DNA of 64,000 nt from Tricholoma matsutake (lineage: Eukaryota; Basidiomycota; Agaricomycetes; Agaricales; Tricholomataceae), in assembly GCA_026075535.2 (NCBI GenBank), contig AP026543.1, forward strand, positions 248,001 to 312,000, given 5' to 3'. Positions 1 to 10,156 of this stretch are shown here, in pieces (the stretch's first letter is position 1; the number at the start of each line of letters is the position of its first letter). Made by a program: the position numbers and the translations under genes. A model generated the notes under the pieces. It had not been told where the DNA came from and did no database searches. It saw nothing but the letters and a program-made list of their open reading frames with translations.

Positions 1-243
1 GGTTGCATATCATCCACGACAATGAGGGACAATGAATAGAGGAGATTTTGTAGATATACGCCAGACATAAGTTGATACAAGCAGAATTAGACCTATCGCC
101 GGCAGAACATTTCCTACAGCCACGATAACATACATTCTTGATACGGCCCAGAACGACGGTCATACTTTCAGAGGTATAATCTATACCACTAAGGATGCGT
201 CAGAAGTGGCCAATAGTGAATACACTGTAGTCACTTCTTACAT

Positions 244-795
244 TTAAAGTGCTGCTGCCATTTCTTTGACATCATTGATAACCGCCATGAACCTCTGATA
301 CCCATCCTCCGTCGTAATGTCCGTATCCCACCTCTCTGCTGGAACTGTGTCGATCATGTAATCGGTAGACGGCGCAACGTAGTTGGGATCTACACGGCCG
401 GTTGCTTTGTCCATGCAATAAAACGCAAGCCTTTGTCCCATGACACTGACGCCATGAAGCCTAGATGTCGGGGTGACATTGTAAAGGGCACGAAATCTGG
501 CCCTCATCTGCGCATCTGCATCGACTCTGCTAGAGATGTGGTCGAGATGGAGAGGGGATTTAATTTCAAGGAAGAAGATGGGCAGATCGTTCACTTCGAC
601 GACGTAGGTAACGACGAAGTCGATAGTAGGCACACCGACAGCCTGGGGAAGGGGGTACTGTGGCTCGATGGTAAAAGTATCATCGGTGAAGCACACTTTA
701 TTGAGGATCTTGTCAAACACCCCGTAGTACTTGTTTTCTATGGTGGTGTTGTGCGGTATGCGAGCGAACTGGTCGAGTATGCGTTGAGGCAACAT
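244..795 (-). CDS. Small PD-(D/E)XK-like protein, function unknown
   Basis: Open frame of 183 residues with no internal stop, read leftward from 795. The centre carries the spacing of a PD-(D/E)XK nuclease fold: Asp59 in TIDFVV, then Glu77-Ile-Lys79 in FFLEIKSP, with an upstream Glu20. Hydrophobic strands alternate as expected around these residues. The C-terminal half (SRLHGVSVMGQRLAFYCMDK and the segment around AERWDTDI) looks like a second conserved block. I recall abundant small proteins of this kind in Agaricomycetes, but cannot verify it here. No signal peptide or membrane segment is visible. It is one of few undamaged ORFs in the window. The nuclease-fold assignment is an inference from motif spacing; activity is not implied. 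Confidence 0.6.
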   Translation of the reverse strand: MLPQRILDQFARIPHNTTIENKYYGVFDKILNKVCFTDDTFTIEPQYPLPQAVGVPTIDFVVTYVVEVNDLPIFFLEIKSPLHLDHISSRVDADAQMRARFRALYNVTPTSRLHGVSVMGQRLAFYCMDKATGRVDPNYVAPSTDYMIDTVPAERWDTDITTEDGYQRFMAVINDVKEMAAAL

Positions 796-1478
796 GTTGG
801 TCGCCGCATTTGTCTCAAGCAGGACCCCTCACTGGGACAGATCACATGACGGTTCCCATTGATGCGTAAACAAACAGTTGCTTTCCACTTGAAAGTTTCA
901 CCGTTTGGCATGTCGTCGCACCTGTTGTCAATGTGTCACCACCAGAACCTGGCAGGATGATATATCACTACCTGTACTTACCGTATATAGCGTGGTACAT
1001 GCACAGCTGTCATTAGAGTTAGGGTTGATATATCAAAACAACTGTAGTTGCATGCTCAGGTCAACACCTGTCGACACCCCACACGACAACCAGCATAGCC
1101 TGCTGGCCATCGTCCCGCCATTTGTTTGCCCGCCCCCAGGGCGCTGCCGTCAGGGTAATTATAGGTTCTTTTATCTTATCTGTTTCGAACTTCGTTGTGG
1201 ATTGATGTGGGATTGATGGGACTTCTATTTCTCCTATATTCCGGCTGATGTCGGTTTGTCGAGTTTAAAGCCCGTTTAAGCAAGTCCAATAGCGAGCGGT
1301 ACGCTGTGGCGACACTTATGCTTCCTCTGCACCGTGTGCACGCGAGACTCGCGCTTGAGCCATAGTGTCTTTTCCATCCATAACACAATCGTGTATTTTT
1401 GATCTTTAGTTTATAAACATCGTTTCACTCATGACTGGTGATGGACATGCCTCCTATTTTGGACAATAGGTCGCCCCA
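796..1478. other. No gene recognised
   Basis: Short overlapping ORFs exist on both strands, but none shows family motifs, sensible introns or repeat structure. I see nothing I can name here. Confidence 0.4.
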
Positions 1479-1976
1479 ATGGGGGACCAAGCCATCACTG
1501 GGAATATTGCAGCCATCGGAAATACAACCGGGGAAAGCATCTCGAACAACCCATCCTCACAGACCCTCGACACTGGAACAACCTCCGAGAATGAGAATAG
1601 GAGAGACAACATTTCCGCACCATCCGAAAGAGCAGTCACTGCTGGAGCGGCTCAGCAATGCAAAACCGTCGCTGTTGGAACGACTCAGCAACCCAGTAGA
1701 GCCCCAGTCACCCATGGACAGGGTCGTGAATGGACACAAGGGGTGGGAGACCCAGGACCCGCAGACGATACTTTCAGAGCCGACATCGTGTCAAAATTGG
1801 ACAAACTCGTCGAGGATTTCAGGAAAAATAATTCGTCGCGAACGGAAACCCTATACCAAATCTTTTCGACACTACATGATGCAGGACTCGAGGAGCCAGA
1901 CAGATGAGCGACCCTTGAAAAATACACCATGTACATCGACATTGTTGCCTTGAAGCACAAAAATGTGGAGCAATGA
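1479..1976 (+). pseudogene. Small hydrophilic ORF with helical C-terminus, one in-frame TGA
   Basis: The frame starts at ATG 1479, is Thr/Ser/Asn/Gly-rich for about 100 residues, then has an amphipathic helical segment (IVSKLDKLVEDFRKNN). TGA at 1905-1907 interrupts it after EEPDR. The same frame then continues for 22 residues (starting ATLEKY) to TGA at 1974-1976, so the stop is probably a mutated Arg codon in a once longer helical domain. The layout resembles N-terminal regions of TE-linked Agaricomycete proteins, but no diagnostic motif is present. A longer overlapping frame (1438-1953) lacks this pattern and was not chosen. Function unknown. Confidence 0.35.
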
Positions 1977-2429
1977 GGTTTGGAAGTGGGAGATGGGCAA
2001 GACCATCCAGGGGGAAGAGGAGTGTAAGGGGACTAGGGGGGTGCCCTGTGTGTTTTTCCTATTTTTTATGTTCGTCCTATATTTTTCCCCACCTCATTTC
2101 CTTCTATTCTTCATTTTCTATGATTTTTCTGGATTTTATTACTAATTTTCCCTTGCTATCATGTTTGTACATGTTGACACTTTTATATTTAGAGGTGGAG
2201 TACCCCTTCCGACACATACCCCTTGGTATGATGTCATTCAGTGGCCTTGATCCGCCTATCTCCACCTTTTTCTATTTTTAGATTATGTTTGATTTTTGTC
2301 GTCTTCACATATACTGGGCATCAGCAAGGGGATCCTTAGAGTTTTCTCTTCGGATTTCCCTTTGCTAGGTGTGTCCCCAATGCCTGTATTATGTAGTATA
2401 ATTTTAACTTTGGATTTCCCTTTGCTAGA
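1977..2429. other. Pyrimidine-rich non-coding stretch
   Basis: After a purine-rich start (about 1990-2045) the + strand is strongly T/C-rich (about 2050-2290). A GGATTTCCCTTTGCTAG motif occurs twice (about 2353 and 2413). No convincing ORF. Confidence 0.4.
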
Positions 2430-2984
2430 GGCTTAGGTTGCCCTTATAAGGAGAAAGTACCGGACGGGGAGAGCACAAAGGAGGTACCAGCCTATTCAGT
2501 AGAAATCCACAATACATCCGTCCAGCAGATTTCTGCAAAACAACGATAGATCCGTCAGTAGTGGATTGGGCCCATAGCAGGAAAGACTTGTGTGGGCTGA
2601 GGGTGTGATGCATCCATGTGGGCCCAGTATACAGATTCACTGCTGGTGATGATTCTTCCCAGTGGTAATTGCTGAAAGATTCTCAGTGGCAGTAACATCT
2701 GACTCATGGCGCCGGCTAGCACGGTCACCATTTTACTACATGGCACCGGTGATGATTATTACCAGTGGTAATTGCTTGATCTGTATGGGCCCAGTGAATA
2801 GAATTATAGCACCAGCAGCAACAATCACCACCAGTAATTGCTAGAAAAATATGGTCTACCCTTCACGGGCGATGATTCTCGCTGCCGGTAATTACTGAAA
2901 AGATTGTAATTGCCGAAAAACAGTGCCAGCTAGCATGGTTGACATATACATTAAGCAAAATGAAAGAAGTTGCTAGTGATAATT
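2430..2984. repeat. Subterminal-type interspersed repeats
   Basis: A motif of the form GTGATGATT..CCAGTGGTAATTGCT recurs in degenerate form near 2645, 2748, 2815 and 2870, with TGGGCCCA-type palindromes near 2567, 2607 and 2786. The style (many short degenerate copies plus TGGGCCCA) matches the arms around KDZ1 at 6.7-7.15 and 21.5-22.4 kb, but the repeat itself differs. I read it as one end of a DNA transposon that includes or abuts the neighbouring gene pair. The exact terminus and target duplication were not found. Confidence 0.4.
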
Positions 2985-4580
2985 TTACGATGTCCTTGGT
3001 AAAGAATTCATCATTGTCCTGCACTTCTGCTGCATTAATTGGGCCATCTGGCACATTGCCTCATCAAGGGTGGCGAGCTGCCGGTGAAGGGCATGGTTTA
3101 CTGCAATGTTGGACTTCACTGTCTTGACGGCCTCATGGTAGCTGTGTTCAACAGCATCAGAATAAGTCAAAATCTCCTACAATCATTATTCAGCAGCTCC
3201 CGGCCAAAGTTCAGGACTTACTTGGGGGGCCTGCTGGGATGATGCCGGTGTTGATGGAGTACAACCTGGGAATACTGGATGAATGTGGCTGGGTAATGAA
3301 AGGCGGACAGTGCACTGAGGAACATTTTGGGAAGAGCCAGGGGGGGAATGGACCTCATCTGAATCTCTCTGTGTCAATATTGAACTATGAGAAGATCCAG
3401 GCAAGGACAATGTTGGGGTGACATGATCCAGCACAGGTTCGATATAGGCCATAGAGACATCGAGCTCCATGTCACTACCTTCAGTCACCTCAGTAAACCA
3501 GAAGTGTGCACTGTCTGCATCTGGCATGTCAACACTGGCAGGGATCTCAAGAGTGTCCACCATTTGTAATTGTGATGGCAGTGTTGCTGAATGATTAGGA
3601 CTGCCAGGAATATAAAAAGTGTCTGGGTCAATGGTATGGGTATGTAGCACCATTGGGGCTCCAAAATCAACTCCAGAACAATCTGTGCATGGCGAGTCAG
3701 GAATATGAAACATGTTTATGTCATTGTGTGCCAGGGATGATGTTAAATGAGCAGTGGTGCTCGCCACTGGCGACTCAGGACTACCAGTAATATAAAACAC
3801 ATTGGCGGCCAGCGAGTCAGGAATATGCATGTCTAGGTCATGGTGTGCCAGCGATAGTGTCAAATGAACAGTGGTGCTCACCACCGGCTCAGGACTACCA
3901 GGAATATAAAGCGCATCGGTGGCTGGCGAGTCAGGAATATGAAACATGTCTAGGTCATGGTGTGCTGGCAATAATGTCAAATGAGCAGTGGTGCTCACCA
4001 CTGGCTCAGGACTACCAGGAATATGAAATGCATCGGTGGCTGGCAAGTCAGGAATATGAAACATGTCTCGGTCATGGTGTGCCAGCAATAATGTCAAATG
4101 AACAGTGCTGATCGCCACTGGTGAGTCAGGACTACCAGGAATATAAAATGCATTGGCGGCCGGCGAGTCAGGAATATGAAAGAGATCTAGGTCATGGTGT
4201 GGTGGTGATGATGTCAAATGAATGGTGCTCACTGTGGGTGAGTCGGGACTACCAGGAATGTGAAATGCATCCAAGTCAAAAGATTGGGAATTTTCAGTGG
4301 GTGGGGTTGCCAAATGGATAATATCTGCAGCCGCTTCAGAAATATCAAAAGCAAATGAGGAATGTATTGATGAATGTGGTATGGAGAAATGAAGAGTACC
4401 ATCCACCACCGGTGAATCAGGATGTTCAGGAATATGAAAAGTGGCCAGGTCCAGATTATCTATATACACCGCTGGTGAATCAGGACTACCAGGAATATCC
4501 AAGGCGTCGAGGTCCAGAGTGGGCATACTTGTTGGTGGCAAATTTGGCAAGTTTACTGATGAGCTGCCTGAATATTCCAT
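2985..4580 (-). CDS. SP-motif repeat protein with 45-nt intron
   Basis: Two exons: 4580-3222 and 3176-2985. Intron 3221-3177 (45 nt) has GTAAGT donor, TGTAG acceptor and a CTGAAT branch-like site; splicing keeps frame and removes three stops. The ATG at 4580 (MEYSGSSS) is preferred over the frame-open 4691. Exon 1 is dominated by repeats of FHIPDSP / FYIPGSPDSP motifs about every 20 residues, in a 39-residue higher-order unit ending in VHLTL..AHHDL. Exon 2 adds a helical tail rich in Gln/Met/His (HRQLATLDEAMCQMAQLMQQ). No enzyme motif, signal peptide or membrane segment. It faces a plus-strand gene starting at 4690 with a 109-bp gap, so a shared promoter is likely. The frame is undamaged, unlike its neighbours. 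Function unknown. Confidence 0.55.
3720..4200. repeat. 117-bp tandem repeat inside the SP-motif protein gene
   Basis: The string GTCATTGTGTG/GTCATGGTGTG recurs at 3720, 3837, 3954, 4071 and 4191, giving steps of 117, 117, 117 and 120 bp, all multiples of three (39-40 codons). Units differ by scattered substitutions, so the array is old enough to diverge yet stays in frame. Confidence 0.8.
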
Positions 4581-4689
4581 AAGACGCGAAAATTGATCAA
4601 CAAACACGGTCACGTGAATTTTGAATATGGAAGTTGAAGATTTATTGACACTATCAACTGCATCCACCCTAAGTACAAACAGTTTTATC

Positions 4690-6494
4690 ATGTCTTCTCA
4701 GCACACCGAATTCATGGAGCGCGCCCTCAATACATTTTTGGATGGTACTCGGATGACCGTGGATTCAAAATCCATGTTGGGCAAGTTGGTGCGTGATTTT
4801 TATTATGTCCTATGAATCTTTCTAAGAAGGCATTGAAGTTGGATTATAGGAAAAAGGCGTTGGCGAAGGAAGCGGCGATGATGCCGTTCCTCAAACATGT
4901 GTTCAAAGTACTCCATCAGTGGGATAAGTCTGGCCCAGCGCCTTGGGAATCCATCGACCAGAGCATATATATTTGTCAACCTTTGCCCATCACTGCGCCA
5001 AGCAGCACTCTCCCGGCCATGCACATTATGCTCCAAATCCCCACCATGGCTACGCCACCCATCGTTGCTCCCGGTTCTGCAGCCACATCACTCATTGCTG
5101 TGTCCACACCCGTTCCCACCACTGCGACGCTGGAGGCTCAGACCAACCAAACAGAAGCAGCTGCAAGAGCCCAGAGCAAGGGCAAGGGCAAGGGCAAGGG
5201 CAAGGAAAAGAAGGTCATAGAACACCTGGCTCCACCTCAGTCGAAACACTGAAAGGTGTCGCCACAGCTGGTGCTGCCTGAAACGGAGGACAGCAACGTC
5301 ACAAAAGAGCCACCATTCATCCACGCCAACCTGCCAATCATGACAGCCACTCCTGCTCTACCTGAAGATGATATATGGAGGTCCATTGTGGAATGGCCCA
5401 CTGCTCTGTGCGACACCTGCAGTTTGAGGGGCCTGACAACCTGCCGAATGACGGGCATCCAGATTGCTTGTGTGACGTGCCACAAGGGCAAGACGAAATG
5501 CTCATATACAGCATCACGTACAGCACGGCGAGATGAATTGATAGCAGCAGGGGAGCTCAAGAGGAGAAAAAAGGTTGTTGGGAAGAAAAAGGTGAAGGCA
5601 GAGGAAAGTGAATGACCAAGAATGGTGCCGAAGAGAAAACGGCGGGCAGCAGACACCGCCGGTGAGTCAGATGAGTACATCCCCATCACGCCAGCCCCCG
5701 TCCCCTCAACTTCACACATCTCCGACCATATACCAACCCCAGAGCCTGTCCCATCAACAAGCCTCACAATCCCCCAATCCATTGACACCACGCTTCCTGC
5801 GCCACCGCCACCAGGTCGTGTCACCCATCCCAATCGCATGCCCACCATCGGTGGTTTACAATGGGAGCTCCAAGACCTCTGCACGCTTGTATCGGTCTTG
5901 GCAGAAAATCAAGGGAAATTGGATAAGGAAAGCCTCATGTTGCATGGATACATGGAAGTTTTGAACACATTGAAGGAAAAGATGACAGTGAGCATTCCGG
6001 CATTGGAGGCTGAGATGGGTGAGTTGAGAGAAAAGGTGCTGGTGAGCATTCTGGTGATGGAGGCTGAGATGAGGGGGTTGAGGAATGGGATGGAGTTGGA
6101 GAAAATGAAGCAGGAGGTTTTCATGTTGCATGGTCAATTGGCGGCGATGAACAAGTGGTTGGCCGAATTGGAGAATGAGGGAAGCTTTGAGGAGGAATCA
6201 GAAGATGAAGATCCACGGAATGCAGATGCCATGGTGCCGTTGATGATCCATCTCCCAAAGTCATCAATGTTCATCAATCCAGCCCATTTGCGTGAATCCA
6301 TTTGCTCCCCACCGTCACCTGTTCCCATTATTATGACCACAGCTACATTGGTGATCCCTGACACCAGTTCTTTCACCAATGCAGCTGCAACTTCTACCTC
6401 CCCAGATCCAACATCAACATACACTGCACAAATGTCCCCCCTCCCACCTGATACCACTGTCTCAATTCCAAAAACATCAACACCCCTGGCATAA
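4690..6494 (+). pseudogene. Cysteine-cluster / coiled-coil protein gene, interrupted
   Basis: ATG 4690 opens a frame (MSSQHTEFMERAL) that runs into stop 4815. From 4812 one continuous frame runs to 6494, broken only by TGA at 5250-5252 and 5613-5615. The switch near 4.81 kb is an indel or an unresolved short intron. Order: helical Lys/Leu-rich start; Pro/Thr-rich linker with (KG)n near 5180-5210; cysteine cluster CDTCSLRGLTTC then ACVTCHKGKTKC (CX2CX6C twice, about 5410-5505); basic KRRKK; a long coiled coil (about 5880-6180); acidic stretch and Ser/Thr-rich tail. This suggests a DNA-binding, self-associating protein. The cluster is not the canonical fungal Zn2Cys6 spacing. Both TGAs sit where Arg fits the charge pattern. 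Divergent partner: the SP-motif protein. Confidence 0.45.
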
Positions 6495-6664
6495 TTCTAT
6501 GTTGGATAAAAATTAACAATATTTTTTATACTACACCTATTTGTGTATATATTTTGATCAATATATGCATAGTTGCTTCATTAATAGATGGAGTATAAGG
6601 TATATATTGAATTCATCATGCTGTAGGAATGTGGAAGGAGGCTACAAGGATAGATACAACAAAC

Positions 6665-7151
6665 ATACATTGAAGTGACCGACACTGGTAGTGATAAAGT
6701 CGCTGGCAGCCATAAGCATAACAGTGGAGCTAAGCGAATGACTGGCGCCAGTTACTGTATGAGCTAAGAAAATGTGTATGGGCCCATCCTAACATAATGC
6801 AGGGAAATGGGCCCATATGAATGATATGCCCAATGGAATGATCGGGTGGGCCCATGACAGTAAAAGGAAAACAGTATGGGCCCACACAACTTCAGTGCAT
6901 CTCTCGGCGCCAGAAAACATAAAGTCGGCGCAGGTGATTCACATAGCTCTTAAAAGATTTGTATTGTAATAGCAGCAGTAATTCAAGTCCTGTACGCTAT
7001 AGTTGTGGGGGCCCATACTGTTTTAAGTCATCTATTTAGGAAAAGATAAAGTGGGTGCCGGTCATGCACATAGTTCTTAAAAGACTTGTATGCTAATCGC
7101 GGCCAGTGTGCACTAGAACATGGATAAACAAAGGAATGGTGACATGCTGTA
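6665..7151. repeat. Left inverted complex arm of KDZ1 region
   Basis: Read rightward, this stretch matches the reverse complement of 22392 leftward: GTGACC..CACTGGTAGTGATAAAGTC, the GATAAGCAT-type core, then TGTGTATGGGCCCATCC, AAATGGGCCCATA and GGTGGGCCCATGACAG in the same order. After about 250 bp the two sides become mosaic, with internal inverted pieces such as AATTCAAGTCCTGTACGCTA. Opposite orientation on either side of a KDZ transposase fits long subterminal inverted repeats. Gypsy A begins directly at 7152. Confidence 0.55.
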
Positions 7152-7330
7152 TGTAGTAAACTGGAGGGTAGACTTAATTCACACAAGGCAAGAACACGAT
7201 TAACATATATTTTTGCCTGGTGTAGAAGTCTGATCTAGTCATTAAACACCGTCCCTTATAAAGGGACCGGTGGCTGGAACAAATAGTATATAATAAATGT
7301 AAAGACTGGGCAACAGTCCAGATCACTACA
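7152..7330 (-). repeat. Gypsy A 3' LTR (179 bp)
   Basis: Starts TGTAGTAAACTGG, ends ATCACTACA. A purine-rich AGAAGCGGAGAA tract lies on the minus strand directly upstream (7331-7342), in the place of the polypurine tract. A TTTATAAGGGA TATA-like motif is inside. Confidence 0.9.
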
Positions 7331-7615
7331 TTCTCCGCTTCTGGCTTGGACCCATGGTCCAAGCCAAAAACCCAAAGGAAACAAGATATGTACCAGAAGT
7401 CCAAAAGTATAATAAGACATCTTCGACCTAAGTGAGGACAGAGACAGAAAAGCAAGAGGGTAGAACGGTGATATCCAGTCTGCGTCCGAGCGGGGTGGAT
7501 TATTGGAATGTAGGATAATCTATTTTGTCTCCTCGCCGGGGCAAGGAGGGGAAGGGGGCAATGGAACCATGTCGGCCGGGTCATCAAGATCCATACTGCC
7601 TCCGAGTGGGGTGGG

Positions 7616-9958
7616 TCAAATGGTAGGGGTAAGAGGAGCCATGGTTTGCGATACCGGAGTGAGGGGAGAAGAGTCGGCCGGGGAAGGACCGGGGGACTGT
7701 GCTCCTCCGAGGGGAACAGTCGTAGTCACCAGGTCGTCTTCCACATCATCAGATACCGAGTCAGTCTCCTCGGTACTATATCCCTTTTTGTTTCGCTTGC
7801 TCCGGGTGATGCGAGCAACTGGGAAACGATCCTGGATTTCTCCAGGCTCGGTAGATGCTACACCCATGGCAGCGGCTCGCTGTCTCCTTCTCTCATTCTT
7901 GGCCTGATTCTTCTTGGTCTTGGTTCGACGAGGAGGGCCCACATAGGTCCATCCTCCATCCTCATAGTCGGGGGTCTCTAACACCTGGGAGGCAGTAGAT
8001 GGACCGGGTTGGGAAGGCCCAGTAATGGGGTTTGACTCAGCTGTGACGATAGGTTGAGTAGGAGGGGGATCTAGGGGTTTTGGAAAAACGGCGGCGGTAA
8101 CTGTCGTGGTGGGAGTATGTCTGTTCAACCTGGCCGAAGGCAGCCCAGGGTGAATGGATAGAGATCATATACCGGAGGATCCCGCAGACAGGGGAATCAC
8201 CAAACTCGGAGCAGTCACTGGGAGTACAGGAGAAGACACTGGAAGTCGAGACACCGCATGCATTGAAGCGGACAGCCCTGGGTTTCCACCCAAAGGGGAG
8301 ACCCAGTCAGTCATCTCGGGCATTCGCTTCCTCTTGGGGGGCGGGGGCTGTGTTAAGCATCAACTCCCAGGTGGTGTGATCCACCACTTGGGCTCCATCA
8401 TCAACGGGGCGTCCAGGGCATCAGGAGCAGACAACTGTCTCAACCATTGCAACACCTCTGATGCTGGAGCCGAGTCTTCTTCACGTCGGGATTCAGCCAC
8501 CCCAGTGATCCATCCTAGCCCATAATGGTAGGCCTCTCTGACCTCATGGTCAGAGACTTCGAGAAGGGCGAGATGGCTCACAATGTCATCCAGAGTGATG
8601 TTAGGGGAAATGGGAGCCATGAACTGTTGGTCACGCTGTATGCTCATAGAAAGGTGTAGGTTCTGGCGGGTACATTGGTATAAACCAGGGGTACAGAACA
8701 CCTCGGCCAGAAGGAGTTGCAGAAGTTGTTTTTGCTTCTGGGGTAACCCAGAAGGAATTTGCTGTCTCATGAGTAGCATGCCTCAAACGTGAGGGAGGCT
8801 AACTCGTGAGTGGTCCAAGATCAACCCAGAAGAGTTCTGGAATTGAAAGAGTTGTTGATGCATGAACCGAGCCCAAGACTCAGGTGAGTCATTGATCAGA
8901 GGCTGAGGCATCCGGTCAGGGTCTTGGAGTTGGCGTATTCCCTTCGCTGACTGGCATTCCACTGGCAACCACTTGGGAAGTCTCCAGGTCATGAGCACAT
9001 GGCTCATGAGTGGAGTGTGATCCATGGTAGGAGTCAGACTGGCAATACGTGCAAAGGACTGGGCCCGTCAAAGGTCCAGTTCATTTCCTTCTTGTTGGGC
9101 AGCAACCGCCCAGCAATCAAACTCCGTGGTATTCCAGGGAAGCTTGGGAGAGGTCGGTGGGGGCTCCCTAGGTGCGGGTACCCAATTGGCTGACCGGGGA
9201 TGGGTTATGGAGGAAGAGATGGGTGGCTTTGGAGAAATGGGTGGAAGTGGTGGATATTGGATGGCCTTTGTATCCACATCCATGGCCTCGACAGAGGTAC
9301 GAGGAAGGTGGGAAGGGCTGGTGGGTACCGATACAGGCCTGGACACAGCACCTGCATAATTGGGTCAAGCGGGCATCCCAGACACTGGGGATGGCTCGCA
9401 AGCACAGGGTCACTTAACTGGCCGGTCCTCTCGATATCGGTCCAGCTGATCCTCGAGGCTGTGAATCTTGGCCTTGAGGTCGGCAATCTCGTCGTCATAG
9501 CTGTCATACGTTCGCTCTGCGATACATCTGACTTCCGCCATGAGGGCTTGGTCTCATTGATCCCGAGATTCGAGATAATCCCTGTCCTGCTCGAACTCGT
9601 GTTGATACATGTGCATCGCGTAGGACTTACATGTTTCGCATCCAACCCGGTGAACAATGATTCCCAGGTGACCATCGTATTTCCACTCCTCCCTAGGGGG
9701 AGCAGCCCGCATCCCGCATCTCTGGTCAACCCTAGCATACTCCACTGAGCCGCTGGTTGAGGGGGACCTCCTTCTTCTATCGTCTCTCCTTGAGCCTTGT
9801 GGTTCAAGTTCTCTCCTCCTCGAGCCTTGCGGTTCGAGGTCCCTTCTTCCCTGCCTATCCTACCTTCTATCCCTCCCCCTTTGAGGCATGTCCGCCTCAC
9901 GATCGCGTCGCCCAAATGAGTGTGAACCGTCCATGGAGTCGTCGGACTGGCCATCCAT
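7616..9958 (-). pseudogene. Gypsy A extra ORF downstream of integrase, function unknown
   Basis: From ATG 9958 (MDGQSDDSMDG) one frame, the same as pol, runs to 7616 (about 780 codons) with one TAG and about seven TGA stops. Order: Ar/Ser/Asp-rich start (GRRDREAD, RRDDRRRRSPS); a conserved-looking block with CETCKSYAMHMYQHE; a coiled coil (around 9430-9520, ADLKAKIHSLEDQLDRYRE); Pro-rich linker; a helical block (LLQLLLAEVFCTPGLYQ, about 8690); an NLS-like PPPPKRKR (about 8340); and a basic tail (RRTKTKKNQAKNERRRQR). No envelope features such as signal peptide or membrane helix. A nucleic-acid-binding accessory or gag-like role is possible; I do not recognise the family. The stops fit mutated Arg codons. 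Confidence 0.55.
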
Positions 9959-10156
9959 AGTGAAGGATGGACTTGAGGAAGAGAAAAGATTTTCACATTC
10001 AACTCCGCCAGTCAACTATACAGTACCTTCCCATGCCTGGGAAAAAGCATGACAGCTTCACCAGTGAAGCTCATAATTCCCACTAAGGAATTCCCACTCT
10101 TAGTGGGAGGGCCCAGGCATCTCCTCTCCTGGCCTTCTTGACCAAGTCGGGAAGTC

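Noticed and set aside
4803..5036. Minus-strand and alternative-frame ORFs around 4.8-5.3 kb
   Set aside because: They overlap the plus-strand gene, have no motif, and their composition follows the (KG)n and CCACC tracts.
5237..5884. Minus-strand 215-residue ORF
   Set aside because: It is the antisense shadow of the cysteine-cluster gene on the plus strand.
9205..10002. 265-residue ORF at the start of the Gypsy A extra region
   Set aside because: It is a different frame of the same strand. The frame from ATG 9958 matches pol and continues for 2.3 kb with coding-like composition.
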